DNA from: MKSF01 sp037190225
GTDB lineage: Bacteria; Bacteroidota; Bacteroidia; Chitinophagales; Chitinophagaceae
NCBI GenBank assembly: GCA_037190225.1
Contig: JBBCJL010000006.1
Location: forward strand, 698,380-762,379
Length of the DNA: 64,000 bases
Direction of reading: 5' to 3'
In this document: in pieces, positions 1-11,400 of the stretch
Numbering within the stretch: position 1 is the first letter of the stretch
Layout: each line of letters starts with the position of its first letter
The notes under the pieces: model-generated
The model's input: the letters and a program-made list of their open reading frames with translations, nothing else
Database searches by the model: none
What the model was told of the DNA's origin: nothing
Translations under genes and position numbers: made by a program

Positions 1-930
1 TTATGTCGCTTTGGTTCAAGTATCTGATCATAAAAATTTATTGAACCATCTTGAGCTCGGTTATCTTTTTTTGTTTGAGGGTCAACATTTTGACCATTCA
101 ATCCATAAATTACATTAATTCGATTATTTGGAAAAAGCTCATTAACATCCTGTTCACTCGGATCATCTGCACTAAATATTTCAATCGCAGGATTTCCATT
201 TTGATCCACAACATCAAAAACACCGGTCAAATGTGAGTGTATACTTATATCTGACGAAGGAATTTTCTGACTTCTTCTTCCTTCTCTATATTCCAATGGA
301 CCAGGTATAAAGTTTCCATTTTCATTTCTGTTCATATAAGTAGAATATTCTCCAACTTTTATTTCTTTACTTGTAAGCGTTTCATCTAAAACTTTGTACA
401 AATAAGATAGTACATCTCTATTAACTGTAAGATAACCCATTGGAGTTCCATCTGTGTATGCAGGAACATCTGCAGCAGCATTCGTTCTTGTCATAAATTG
501 AACATATTGGCCCTGATTAGAAAAAGAGAGAATTTCTTTTTTCAATTTCACATCAGTAACTTTTGCTAAAAGATTATTGTTTACTCCATCTGTTCCAATC
601 CACTTTCCATTATAAAAAAACTCAGTACTACCAGAAGGGTCCGTAAAAATTAAAGGATTATTCAAAAAGGCCTTATATACAGACTGTCCTGGTTGTAACT
701 TAAATTCAGGATCAATACTTAAAAACCGACCTAACCTGCTATCATACATCCTCGCCCCAAAATCCAAACTATTACCTTTGCCTTTGATCTCATCATCCTT
801 CTCCACCCCGTTAAAGCCCATCCTATAATGTGAAACACTTCCGTTCCTTCCCGGCATTGGCATACCGAAAGGATAATAATCTGTAAAAGAACTGATATTG
901 GTACTAAGATATATATATTTTTGGTTTGTG
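1..930 (-). pseudogene. Orphan RHS C-terminal cassette with JAMM/JAB-like tip (no start, runs off left edge)
   Basis: Reading the minus strand from about 930 down to base 1 gives one open frame. It starts in the last part of an RHS core (YYPFGMPMP, then DFGARMYDSRLGRFLSIDP) and ends in a unique tip. The frame has no start codon of its own and, upstream, runs into an in-frame stop inside the IS1 element, so this looks like a displaced tip and not an expressed gene. The tip carries HSH (231-239) and, 26 residues later, SEQD (147-158). This fits the H-x-H...S-x-x-D metal-binding pattern of JAMM/JAB peptidases, a fold known as a tip in RHS polymorphic toxins. No stop is reached before the window edge, so the C-terminus is missing. 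The RHS-core part is clear; the JAMM reading rests on the motif alone. Confidence 0.75.
730..915 (-). repeat. RHS-core repeat, copy 1 (pairs with 3227-3412)
   Basis: This stretch and 3227-3412 are near-identical copies of the end of the RHS core (the segment coding YPFGMPMP through the GARMYD motif), at a constant offset of about 2497 bases. Differences are scattered and mostly silent. Such shared core ends are the usual site where RHS tips are exchanged by recombination (established for RHS loci). Here they bracket the metallopeptidase tip, the 208-aa gene and the IS1 element. Confidence 0.85.
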
Positions 931-1772
931 AACCTATCAGCCCCAAAAGTATATTTTCAGGCAGGCTATCAGCATCGCAGCGCTTTTGCTAAAACAGATC
1001 GTTCGACGGGACAAACGTTTCAGATGGGTACGCAACGTCAAATTCTTTCGTTCAATATGGTTGGTGCCATAAGGGATGACTTTATGAATACCCTTTGGAA
1101 TGAGGGAACGGTAATGAGAAAGTTTATCTGTATAAATACGCTGAGCGAATACTATCAGCCTGTTAGCAACAGCAGCAATTGTTGGACTGCTCCTGTTACC
1201 TATATTGAAAGCTACAATATTCCCGGTATCACGCTCTAAAGCATAAACGATCCAGACAGGACGGCTCTTATTACCGATATAGGTATGCAGCTCATCTATT
1301 TCATAAGTGCCGCTGCTTTCAGCCACGGGAGCTGTTAGTCGTCCTGATACTTTTAATAGTCTTTTGAGAACAGTAGTGCAGGAAATACCCAAATACCTCG
1401 CTATGCTTCGGATGCCTAAACCCTCTTTGGTAAGCCTGACGATACTGCTGTCAACAGCAGGCTGATAAGCGTTGTAAGTATAAAAAGCGATAAATCGCTT
1501 CGAACAATCTTTACAATAGTATTGCTGCTTTCCCGTTTTTGTGCTGCCATTTTTAACAATACAGGACTTTTTGCAAGCCGGACATTGCAGCCCATCACTA
1601 ACTCTGGAACACAGGGGTGTAGCGGACATCGTTGGAACAAGGTTTTTCCCCATAAAAATAAGCGAAACCGGTTTTACCCTGTTGCGCTTATTTTAAAATC
1701 ACAACTAATAGCTATTGATTATCATAAAATTACATCCCTAAAATTTAGTATCACTAACTCTGTAACACTACC
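931..1772 (-). mobile_element. IS1-family insertion element, probably lacking one end
   Basis: The element carries one full IS1-type transposase gene. Its right edge (1738-1772) reads on the minus strand GGTAGTGTTACAGAGTTAG and on, closely resembling the GGTAATG... ends of IS1. No matching inverted copy is found on the left: RHS coding homology with the copy near 3.4 kb continues to about 915-925, and the transposase stop is at 937. The bases outside the right end (TACGTGGA) are not repeated on the left, so no target duplication is visible. A deletion at the transposase 3' side, or recombination between RHS copies after insertion, would explain this. The left border given here is approximate. 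Confidence 0.75.
937..1653 (-). CDS. IS1-family transposase
   Basis: The 238-aa product is a complete single-frame IS1-type transposase (DDE enzyme that cuts and joins the element ends). The N-terminal third has a zinc-finger-like Cys pattern (CPAC near residue 24, then CKDC about 24 residues later), as in InsA. The middle shows YEIDELHTYIG, and the C-terminal part has YTDKLSHYRSLIP, then NHIERKNLTLRTHLKRLSRR and CFSKS, the signature block of InsB. Its length matches the fused InsAB product and no frameshift is needed. The start at 1653 is the first ATG; a second ATG eight codons on is possible. It reads in the same direction as the surrounding RHS genes. Confidence 0.93.
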   Translation of the reverse strand: MGKNLVPTMSATPLCSRVSDGLQCPACKKSCIVKNGSTKTGKQQYYCKDCSKRFIAFYTYNAYQPAVDSSIVRLTKEGLGIRSIARYLGISCTTVLKRLLKVSGRLTAPVAESSGTYEIDELHTYIGNKSRPVWIVYALERDTGNIVAFNIGNRSSPTIAAVANRLIVFAQRIYTDKLSHYRSLIPKGIHKVIPYGTNHIERKNLTLRTHLKRLSRRTICFSKSAAMLIACLKIYFWG

Positions 1773-2394
1773 TACGTGGAAGTTTAGGTGTCGGTAAAGG
1801 AGGTAAATTACTTTCATCAAACTCTATATGGTCCAGATTAGATTTTAAATAATTCACAAAAGAACGATTGGGCATATATACCTTATTGTCATATACTATT
1901 GAACCGTCCCAGCATATGTAAACAATATCTAAACCGGTTTTATTCATGACTATGTACATACAATTGATAAAAACTTCATTTGTTGCCTTCTTCTTATCTC
2001 TAACAAGTTGGGGTTTTACTTGTACATACCAAAATTGGCTAAGTTTTAAGTAATCCTTGAATGTAGTAGTTTCATAATAGAGTCTTTTGTATTTCATTGT
2101 TTCGAGTTCGTAAGGAGAATCGATAAGTATACTATCTCCATCATCTAATACAAAGTATTTTTCTGCATTAGGATTTTCTTTTATGATTACAGAATCCTTA
2201 TTTAGAAAAAAATTATTTAGAAAATTACTGGGCTTAGAAGCAAAATCAATCCTATTAACTTTCTCCCCTAAAAATTGAGTATTGTAATATACAATGACTT
2301 TATAGTCTGGGTTATTATAGAATTGGGCTAATGCAGTCGTATTATAACTAATAACACAGACAAATACATTAATCAAAAAACATATAACTTTCAT
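1768..2394 (-). CDS. Secreted protein in the immunity position behind the RHS toxin, probably truncated by IS1
   Basis: This 208-aa protein is not one I recognise. It opens with a signal peptide (MKVICFLINVFVCVISYNTTALAQ), so it should be exported. The rest is rich in Tyr, Asp and Lys and ends in a proline-rich PPLPTPKLPRR. It begins 27 bases after the stop of the giant RHS gene, in the usual place of the immunity gene for that tip, and shares the tip's AT-rich composition. Its stop codon (TAG, 1768-1770) lies inside the terminal GGTAG of the IS1 element, so the native end was probably replaced when the element inserted. A role as immunity protein is inferred from position only. Confidence 0.6.
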   Translation of the reverse strand: MKVICFLINVFVCVISYNTTALAQFYNNPDYKVIVYYNTQFLGEKVNRIDFASKPSNFLNNFFLNKDSVIIKENPNAEKYFVLDDGDSILIDSPYELETMKYKRLYYETTTFKDYLKLSQFWYVQVKPQLVRDKKKATNEVFINCMYIVMNKTGLDIVYICWDGSIVYDNKVYMPNRSFVNYLKSNLDHIEFDESNLPPLPTPKLPRR

Positions 2395-2421
2395 AAATTT
2401 AAAACATTAAATTATCAACTA

Positions 2422-5400
2422 TTATTTTTTATCATCCTGTCCTTCAGGTGTTTTAACATTCTCCGAAGGCAGCTCTGCATTTTTAAAATTCTTAATCAAA
2501 TCAGAATCAAATATTTTATCAATTTTTTCGCGTCTGAACCCACCAAACCTATGATTAGTTCGGGTATTCAATTTAAATTTCAATCCTAATGTCCTCTCAA
2601 CTCCGAGTATATTTCTAACCTCTTCCCAATCATCATAATCTTCATAAGCTCCTATCGCTTCAGTATTTTTTAAATCTATCAATCTCTTCGATCCTGTAGC
2701 CCAATGAAAACTATGTCCGACCTCATGACCTAAAATTACCATAGGATGAATCTCTTTAGCATCTCTCCCAAAAAGAGTAGGATCGAAGGCAATATTAGAA
2801 GACGTTGCTCCATTTCCTTCTGCATCACTTGAGCCTGAATGGCCCGCATAAGGGTCATAGCTATAATCAGCATGTTTATCAATTGTTATAGTCAATCTTT
2901 TACTATTTGATTGGTCAAGAAAATTTATCATTTCCTGAGGGCTTACCCTTGCAAACTTACCGGTTTTATAATCTCCAGTAGCAGAATAATCAATTGGATC
3001 TGTTATACTATGTATCATATTGAGATAGGTTATGGTTAGCTCTAACTCTTTACTAAAAGTAGGTTTTATAGCCATTCCAGGTCGGTAACGAATAGTCTTG
3101 CCATTGTGAACTAATAAAATAATCCTACCATCTGGATCAATAAACATTAATGGACTATTAGCTACAAAATTGTATGGACTTAATCCAGGATACTTTGTCG
3201 CTAGCGGATCCAAGCTCATCCACCTTCCTAATCGTGTGTCATACATTCTCGCACCAAAATCCAAGCTATTGCCTTTTCCTTTGACCTCATCATCCTTTTC
3301 CATCCCATTGAAACCCATCCGATAATGTGAACCACTTCCATTCCGCTCCGGCATCGGCATACCAAAAGGATAATAATCTGTAAAAGAGCTTAGGTTGGCA
3401 CTAAGATACGCATACTCTCCCGGGTTTCCGTCACCGGTCCCCGTCTTTTTATCCAGCACTGTCACGTTCACATTCCCCAGGTGGTCTGTCAGCTCATAAT
3501 GCTTCAGCCCTAAGTAACGTTTCACTAAGTAGGCCGTACGTGTGTACATATTAGAAGTGGTACCCGAATAAGGCAGCTTGGCGGATGCCTGGACCAGGTT
3601 GTCCTGGCCCAAATGGTACCACGGTGCACGCGCGCTCAGGTAAGATACGTTCTGTGCAGGCACCTCCACGTTAAACACATTCACTAAATAACCCTCAGGA
3701 TAGCTTTTTATCCCCAGCCTGCTGCTGCCGTACAGGTGATGCTCCGCAAGCCGTACCGAGTCGATCTTCAGGTAGTCTGGCGTTGTCAGCGTCACCGTAG
3801 GGAAAGTATAGCTGCTGCTCAGCGGACCGCTTGTCACCTGCTGCAGCAACGTCAGCTCCTGCATATACGTCACCCACTGCACCCGCGCGCTCCCGTCTGG
3901 CGTATATACCGTATAATAGGCGCTCAGCGCGTCATTCACCGCAGACAGGTAGCCGGAGCTCACCAGGTCGCCGATAAAGTTCTCCGTGTGCAGCTCATAG
4001 GCCGCAGACAGCTTCTCATCTTCGCTCACATCATCAAACCAGCCCGGATCCTTCACGTCTTTCAGCTGAACGCACACATCCAGCGCAGCGCCCTTCAGGC
4101 TGTCATTCGACAGGATCGTTACATACAGCTCCTCACGGTAATCAGCTTTCAGAGGATCCTCATAAAAAGATACGGTATAGATGCTGTCCTGGTCCACAAC
4201 AGCGCTGATAAACGCCGTCATGTCATCAGAGCCGTAATACCCCCCCAGCTCCTTATCAACGATCTCGTAAGCGCTCCAGGGATTATTAGACAAGTAGTCG
4301 TACATCCCCGTGGCCACGTCAATACCGCTGGTAACATCCGTGGTCACACCCCGCTGGAACGCCAGGTAATCCAGCATGTCCGGCGCCGATTCCTTCATCG
4401 TCATCAGCACCACCGCCAGGGAGGTGTCCGTACCGCTGCCCGATACCGCGGCTTCACCCACCGTAAATAAAGGCAGCAGCAGCCGCTTCGCGAAAGCGGT
4501 ATTATGCTGCGCTTCCGTTTTCAGAGCCGTGCCGCCGTTATAGGCCCGCATAGCGGGATAAAAATTCCCGAAGCCCAGACCGTTCGTCACCTCATTATAG
4601 ATCAGCGGGGAATGCTGCGCGTATTGCGAGGGAGTATAGGCCGAAGCAATATAGCCCGGACCCCAGGCCGTACGCACGGTATTGTGGTTCAGCAGCTGCT
4701 CCCGGAACACGGAAGCGGGCCCCGCTATCTCCGCCACCACCGCGGGCAGCCCCGTGCCGGAGCCCGGAGTCCATACCGGGTGCTGGTCGATGATGCTCTG
4801 GTTCAGCCAGTCGATAAAGTTATTATTGTTCACTTTCGCTTTTCGCTTGTACACCGCCAGGATATTACCCTGCGCGTCACGCGTGTACAGGTCAGAGAGC
4901 AGGTCGCCGTCACCGTTATCGTCTTCCGTCAGCACGTCCTTGCGCACCCGCTGTCCCATACCGTCATAGTAGAAGGAAATGTATTGCCCCGCGTCCGGGT
5001 TGCGGATCACATCCACTTTGCCCATAGCGTTCCAGCTGATCTCCTCCAGGCCGCCCTGCACGTCTTTGATTAAATTGCCCGAAGCATCGTACACGTAATT
5101 GCCGGCAGACTGGCCGGGACCCAGGTCCAGGTCACCGCCTATCCGGGCCGCTGCCTGGTCGTCCACGTAGTCCAGCTTGTTGTTCGTTGCAGCCTGGTAG
5201 TGGTACTGCAGCTGGTCAAAGGTAGTTCCCCCGCCGTCTTTACGGAGCAGCGAGATAATATTCCCGTCAGCGTCATAGCTGTAGCTGTTCGCATACCCGT
5301 CATTCGGCACTGCAGTGGCCTCGTAAGGCGCGTTATTGTCCAGCTCCGTATAGCCCGCCGACAACAGCCGGTTCAGCTGGTCGTACTGGTACGTGCGCTG

Positions 5401-8400
5401 CATATTCGTCAGGCCCTGGATGGCTGTGGTCTGCCGGGCGATGTTGCCGTTGTACAGCGACTGGCTCAGCGGGTTGGCAGCCGTACCTTTCATAAAGCCG
5501 GCCGTACCGATAGCCCGGTAATCGTCCTGGTGGTAATCCAGCGCATGCGCAAACACATCCTTAGGCATCAGCGGGTTGGTCTGTCCGTCATGGCCCATAT
5601 CCGCGTCCGGGTGCAGCACATCGGCATTGATGGCCTTCAGCCACCCCTGTATGCTGTAGGCATACTGGATACCCTGCACCTGCATATCGCCCAGCTGCAT
5701 CGTGGCCAGCGGTCCGTGCTTATAGTAAGTATAGGCCGCGTCCCGGTCCCACTGTACGCCGTCATTGCTGGTCAGTACCGAGGTAATGCGGTTGTCCGCG
5801 TCATAATCATATTTCTGGTAATACTGGTCGGCGCCGCCGCGGTTGTAGCTCAGCATATTCACCTTACCGCTCAGGTAGTCATAATCATAATCTATGCGCT
5901 TGAAGCGCTGTCCCATATAATGCATATGCGGCTGGTCCTGCACCAGGGTCTTCACATTGCCTGCGGCGTCATAGCTGAAGTGCGAAGCATGCGTAAAATA
6001 GGAGTACGGGTTCTGGCTGTTGCTGAGCACCGGCGTGTACAGCACAGACGCTATGCGGTTCTGCAGGTTATCCTGCGCGTCTATCCCAGGCTCTGCTCCC
6101 AGGTTCAGCAGCGGCTGATCGTACACCGAGGAGGTCACGTACTTGCGGCTCTGGCTGCGTACATAGGTTTTGATATTACCGGAAGCGCTGTGCTGCTGTG
6201 ACTCCGTCACATACCACAGGTCGGCAGCAGGTATGGCCACCTGGCCCGACTCCGTGATGCGGCTCAGGTCGTCATACAGGGTATAGGCATATACCCCGGC
6301 CTCGGCCTGTCGGGCGTTCTGCGAAAAGACCATCCGTCCCACGGCATCATAATGGAAAGTAGTGACCCCGCCATCGGGCGTTTCCTGCCATACCAGCTGG
6401 TTCAGCGTATTATAGCGGTAGCGCGATGTTTTCTCATGGGCAGCGCGGTAGGCGGGATTCATCGCACCGTTGTCACGGTCGCTGTTGACCGCGGCAAACA
6501 GGCCGGATGACAGCGGCCGGATGCCCTCCGGCGGCGCTGTACGGGTCAGGTTGCCCGCCAGGTCGTAATAATAGGCGGTAAAATGATATTGCTTTTCTAT
6601 AGTGGTCAGGTCCAGCGTATCGGTCGTCTCAGCCGGGAAGTGCCGCTGCATGGCGGTAAAATGCTCCCGGGTAATGCGGTCGGTATACCGGCGGTGCTCC
6701 AGGCGGCCCTGTTCGGCCGCGAATTCGTAAATGCCGTACTCACAGTTATAACGGTCCACCGTACCCACCGGCCGCTGCGGCGTGCCCAGCACCACGTTGG
6801 GAAGGCCCGCACCGGTACCCAGCTCAAAATCCGTAAAGCCGTAACATACCACCTCGTGCACGGTCAGCGGGCTGATCCTGATGGCCTGCACCTTGACCGT
6901 AAAGGTCTGCATGCCGCCTCCGGCAGGCTTGATCTTCAGCGAACCCGGTACATAGGTATAGGTCTCCGGCTTCATCAGGAACTGTTCGTTCGATTTGATA
7001 TAAACATTATACCGCCTGTTGCGCGCGTCAAAAAGCGTGTACCATGCGCCGCCGTCGGCCGTGCGGTACACCGTCAGCCGGTCAATATCGGTATTGTCAT
7101 ATTGAAACCCGGACAGGCCGGTCACCGGTGTTGTCCGGGCAGCCGGGAACAGCTTATTCCCGTTCGCTGCCGTTACACGGCTCACAATATCCTCCAGGAA
7201 AGTAATATTCTCACTGTTGCGTGTCAGCGGGTAGGCCAGGTCGGTCAGGCGCTGCTCTCGGAAAATATCAATATAGGTCACCGGCTCCAGCTGTGCATGG
7301 CTCACGGCATTGGCAAAGGCCAGCTGCGAAGGCAGGATGCCTGCGTCCGCCTGGTTGCGTACCGTTACGCTGCCGCTGCCGGCCAGCGCGTAAATATAGT
7401 CCAGGTAAGCATCGTGACCGGCGGGATCATCCGTACGGACGAACCACAGCGGGTGACGGGTATCCCACCGGGCTACACCGCAGCCATTGTCCTCCAGCAT
7501 ATCACGGAGCGCCCGCAGGCGGTCCATCTGGTCGCCCAGCGTGCCGCCGCTCACTTCCGGTATGGTATATTTCCGTACAGCGGCCTGTGTATTATTCACC
7601 AGCGGTACCTGGTAAGTGGCATAGGTGGTATAGCCCATGCCTGCCAGTGCAGCGTTACACGCGTCAGCCGCCGGCAGCCACAACTCCGCCAGCGTAGCGC
7701 CTGGCAGCCGGGTATGCGCCTGGCGGCTCACCAGCGGGGCATAGCTGCTGATATAAGATTTTACCAGGCCCCAGATATGCGGCGGGAACTGGTGAAGGCT
7801 GACATCCGCCACCAGGTTGGTGCCGTTAAAATAGGTAAAGGCCGAAAACGCTACCGTGTCATCAAAATAATTCCTGAAACTATTGACAAATTGCCGGTAT
7901 TGGACCGTGCCGGTAAACGTCAGCTCGTAAGCCGCTTTGTCCATCTCCAGCGCGGTACGGTACGGCACTTTACACCCCTGCATCAATTCCTGGTAATCCA
8001 TGAAGCTGTAAGTCTTGTTGAACCTGTAGTTCAGGTAATTCTTAGCGGCCCGCTGGCCTTCGGCGGTATTCATCCCCTTATTGTAACCGTACACAGGCTG
8101 GTCAGACATAAATGCTGTCATAGCCTCATCAATATCCGTACAGACAAGCACATCTCCCAGCTCCTTACGCGGGTTCAGCCACTGCATAGGGGTCCGTTTG
8201 TGCCAGGCCAGGTAATTATTACAGGAGGAAGACCCGGAAGCGCTGCCCTGCAGCAAAAACGCGTTCTGCGTCATGACGCTGGCCAGCAGCTCACCGCTGG
8301 GATGTGCCAGCACGCTGCGGCCCGTCTCAAATCGGATGGTATGAGCGTCAAACCGCTGCGTTGTATTATAGCCGCATCCGAAATCAGGGTTTGTAGGATT

Positions 8401-11400
8401 ATGGGGCGCCAGGTGAATATCTTCAGACACCGTACCATTGATAAGCTTTATCAGGCCCATCACGCGGTTGGGCAGGTTGGCCGCCGTGTACTCGCTATAA
8501 GTAAAGCTCACCGTATGCGTGGTGGTCAGGCCCAGGCCCAGCGTAGCGCACAGCGCCTTCTCATACGCGCTGCCCACCGGGTCCAGGTCTACCGTAACGG
8601 CAGCCGACTGCACCCGGTTCAGCAGCCGGTTCAGGAAGGCCCTGCCCTGGTCGTAATACGCGTCCTCATAAGGCAGGTATTCCGACAACGCGGGACGGGA
8701 CGCTGCCTGGTTGTACTTGTTATAGGTCACCAGATAGGGATTGCAGAGGCTGTTCAGCGCCCCGGATCCCAGCACGGTCGTAATGGCAGTTTTCACCAGG
8801 TCGGGCGTAATATTCTGCCCCTGGGTATTGTTGCACACGCTGCCATTCCGCAAAATAGAGCGGATAGCATTCAGGTTCGCTGTGCTGATCGTACCGCAGC
8901 CGGACAGGCCGCTGATCACTTCCTCTACCTGGCGGTCGCAGAGGTAGGCGTTATTGGCTGCCACCTGGCTGTTGATCTGTGTCAGCGCGGCATTATTATA
9001 GGTAGCATTGAGCGGGTCATTGATCACGTTGCGCATCCATTGCGGTACATTATTGTCCACCACTTCGCCCAGGTTATTATAAAACTCCGGTATGGCCGGC
9101 GGCTGTTCCAGGGTCATCCGGAAATCCGCGGCGCATGGCGCGCACCCGCCGGAACCATCGGTCACTTTCTGCAGCAGCAGCGTCCTGTTGCCGATATAAT
9201 TATTGACCAGGTTACGGGTGTACAGGTTACGGTAATAGACGTATTCCGGCAGGGTATTCAGCAGCACCAGCGTACGGAGCTCCTCGTGGTACATAGAATC
9301 GCCTGCTACGGAAAAACCGTTGGCGCTGTAGGTCTGGCGCAGGCTGAAAGTATCAATGCCCCAGGCCGTAGTGGGACTCACACGCATCACTTTGAGCTGC
9401 GCGGTAGTCAGCGGTCGCAGCGGGTCGTTCACGATATTCATCGGGTCGGCGGCGGCCATCTTATCCAGGGTTTCCACATTCAGGAAACGGGCGTCATTGT
9501 AGCTCCTGATCTTAGAAAGCATACCTATGTAATTGCTTGAATCGCAGGCCAGCAGCTTACAGTATTCCGGGTGCAGCGGCAGCAGGTGCTCCGCTACCGC
9601 ATCGTTGAACACGGCGATCAGCTGGTCCGGTGTCATATCGGCCACCGCCAGCTCATCATTGGGATACATACCCGGCCAGATATGGCCCACGGGTATCTTT
9701 TTTACGCCCAGGCATGCCACCTGGTAGCGGTACTGGTAATTATAACGGTAAATATATTGATAACGCGGTTTCGTTACATAGCTCACCGGGTTGTTGAAAT
9801 CATAATACTCGTCCAGCCCGTAACGGCATTCCGGTATCATCTCGTACCGGTACATCTCTACGATCTCTTCTTTTTCACAATTGCTCTCGTTAAAGGATAA
9901 AGTAGGGTAACAGTACACAGACTTCGGCTGGTTATTGGCCCAATACACACCATCGCAGCTCCTTTCATAGATATGGTACTCGCGGGCGAAATGCCTGATG
10001 GTATTCAGTTCCCACTGTTCCTGTATCTCAGGGAACATCTCGGTTTCGTCTACCTCCAGCCTGAACCGGTTATCGCAATCATACAGGCGGCGTACACGGA
10101 AGAGCGTATCGGTGCATAGCAGCAGGGAATCCACCTTGGTGGAATCTACGAAAAAGTCGGTAAAAATAGAGTTCGCATGGCCGTTGAGAAAGATATTATA
10201 GCGCGGGCTGGCCGTGTACTTACCGTATTTGGCGCCCGGGTACAGTTCGTCTTTCAGTTTCTGGCGCAATACATTACAATCATTTTTAAATGCGCCCGAA
10301 TCGCAGGGGAAAGGCTGCTTCTCGATCTCCTCCCGGATAAAATGGTTGGAATCCAGGTAACACTGCTCATATCCCATATTATCGAGCGTAAATTCCCGGG
10401 CGGCACGGTACAGCATCGTATCCGGGAACACCAGCTCCTTGCGGATCACATGGCGGTCGGCAGGCAGGGTAAAGGCAGCCGTCACCGGCGCCGAAGCTAT
10501 GGCATAGGGTGCAGCGTTGTTAACGAACGCGATGGTCTTGCTTTCGGTATCCGTACTTTCCGTTACCACATTTCCGCACTCGTCCGTAACCTGTATCTTA
10601 TAAAAGCCGGGTACCTGTATGTACCGGTTCACCGCGGTGCCACAGCCGGGGTCATAAGGGCGTACTGTGCCGCTGTAACGGTAGTCGTGCGCGCCGCTGC
10701 CTTCCGGCATAAAGGCATAACTGAAGTTACGGTAGCTCAGCCCAAGGTCCTGCAGGGCTCCCTGCAGGACGTCAAACGTCACGGCGGCGGCGGCCGGCTG
10801 GTTGTCCAGGTCGCTTATCGGGTGCGATGCGTCCGGCTTGTGACCCGTCAGCCCGCTCAGTATAGTCTTTCCCGATGGGTCCAGGATGCTCACGCTGCTC
10901 TGGCCGTTGGGGTCTGTCACATATTGTTTGGGATAAAACTGGAAATAGCCCGCCTCATTGCCGAAATAACGGTTCAGCTCTTTCTGGTTGGCCGTCACAT
11001 AGGCATAAGCGGTTCCCCTGCCTGTACGCTGAAAATGCTCCCCGGCTCCCCCCTGCCACAGTACCTTATTGGTAGCATCCGGAGCGTAAATGGTTTCAAT
11101 GAAAGGATAGCCGCCCGCATCCGGTACATACTGCTGCATACCGGACTGGTCCGGGTTGGCGGAAGAATAATAGGTGGCCGCTTTACTGGAAGGACTCAGC
11201 GGCGCAATGGGATCTTTCAGGCAGCCTTTGTCAAAATCTTCCGCCCTGTAAGGCAGGCCGGTCTCGTCATTCAGCGCAATATCGTCCTTGAACCGCATGT
11301 TCTGCGACAATACCGGAACAGGCAGCGTAGAAATGGAAGGACGTCCTTCCTTATCATATACCTGGTCTACGGCCACCACATAATCGGGATCGGACGAAAT

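Noticed and set aside
900..930. Sequence GGTACTAAG at 900 as the missing IS1 end
   Set aside because: It resembles the IS end only in the first few bases, and it aligns better with the RHS-core copy at 3397-3412, so it is RHS sequence.
731..946. A 71-aa minus-strand frame across the orphan RHS part
   Set aside because: It is the wrong frame; the frame with YYPFGMPMP and GARMYDSRLG is the coding one.
5200..6201. A 333-aa plus-strand frame rich in Val and Arg
   Set aside because: Shadow of the YD-repeat region; composition is typical of antisense of Tyr/Asp-rich sequence.
6583..9540. A 985-aa plus-strand open frame antisense to the RHS giant
   Set aside because: It lies fully inside the RHS gene, has no known domain, signal or ribosome site, and its length follows from the GC-rich codon pattern of the coding strand.
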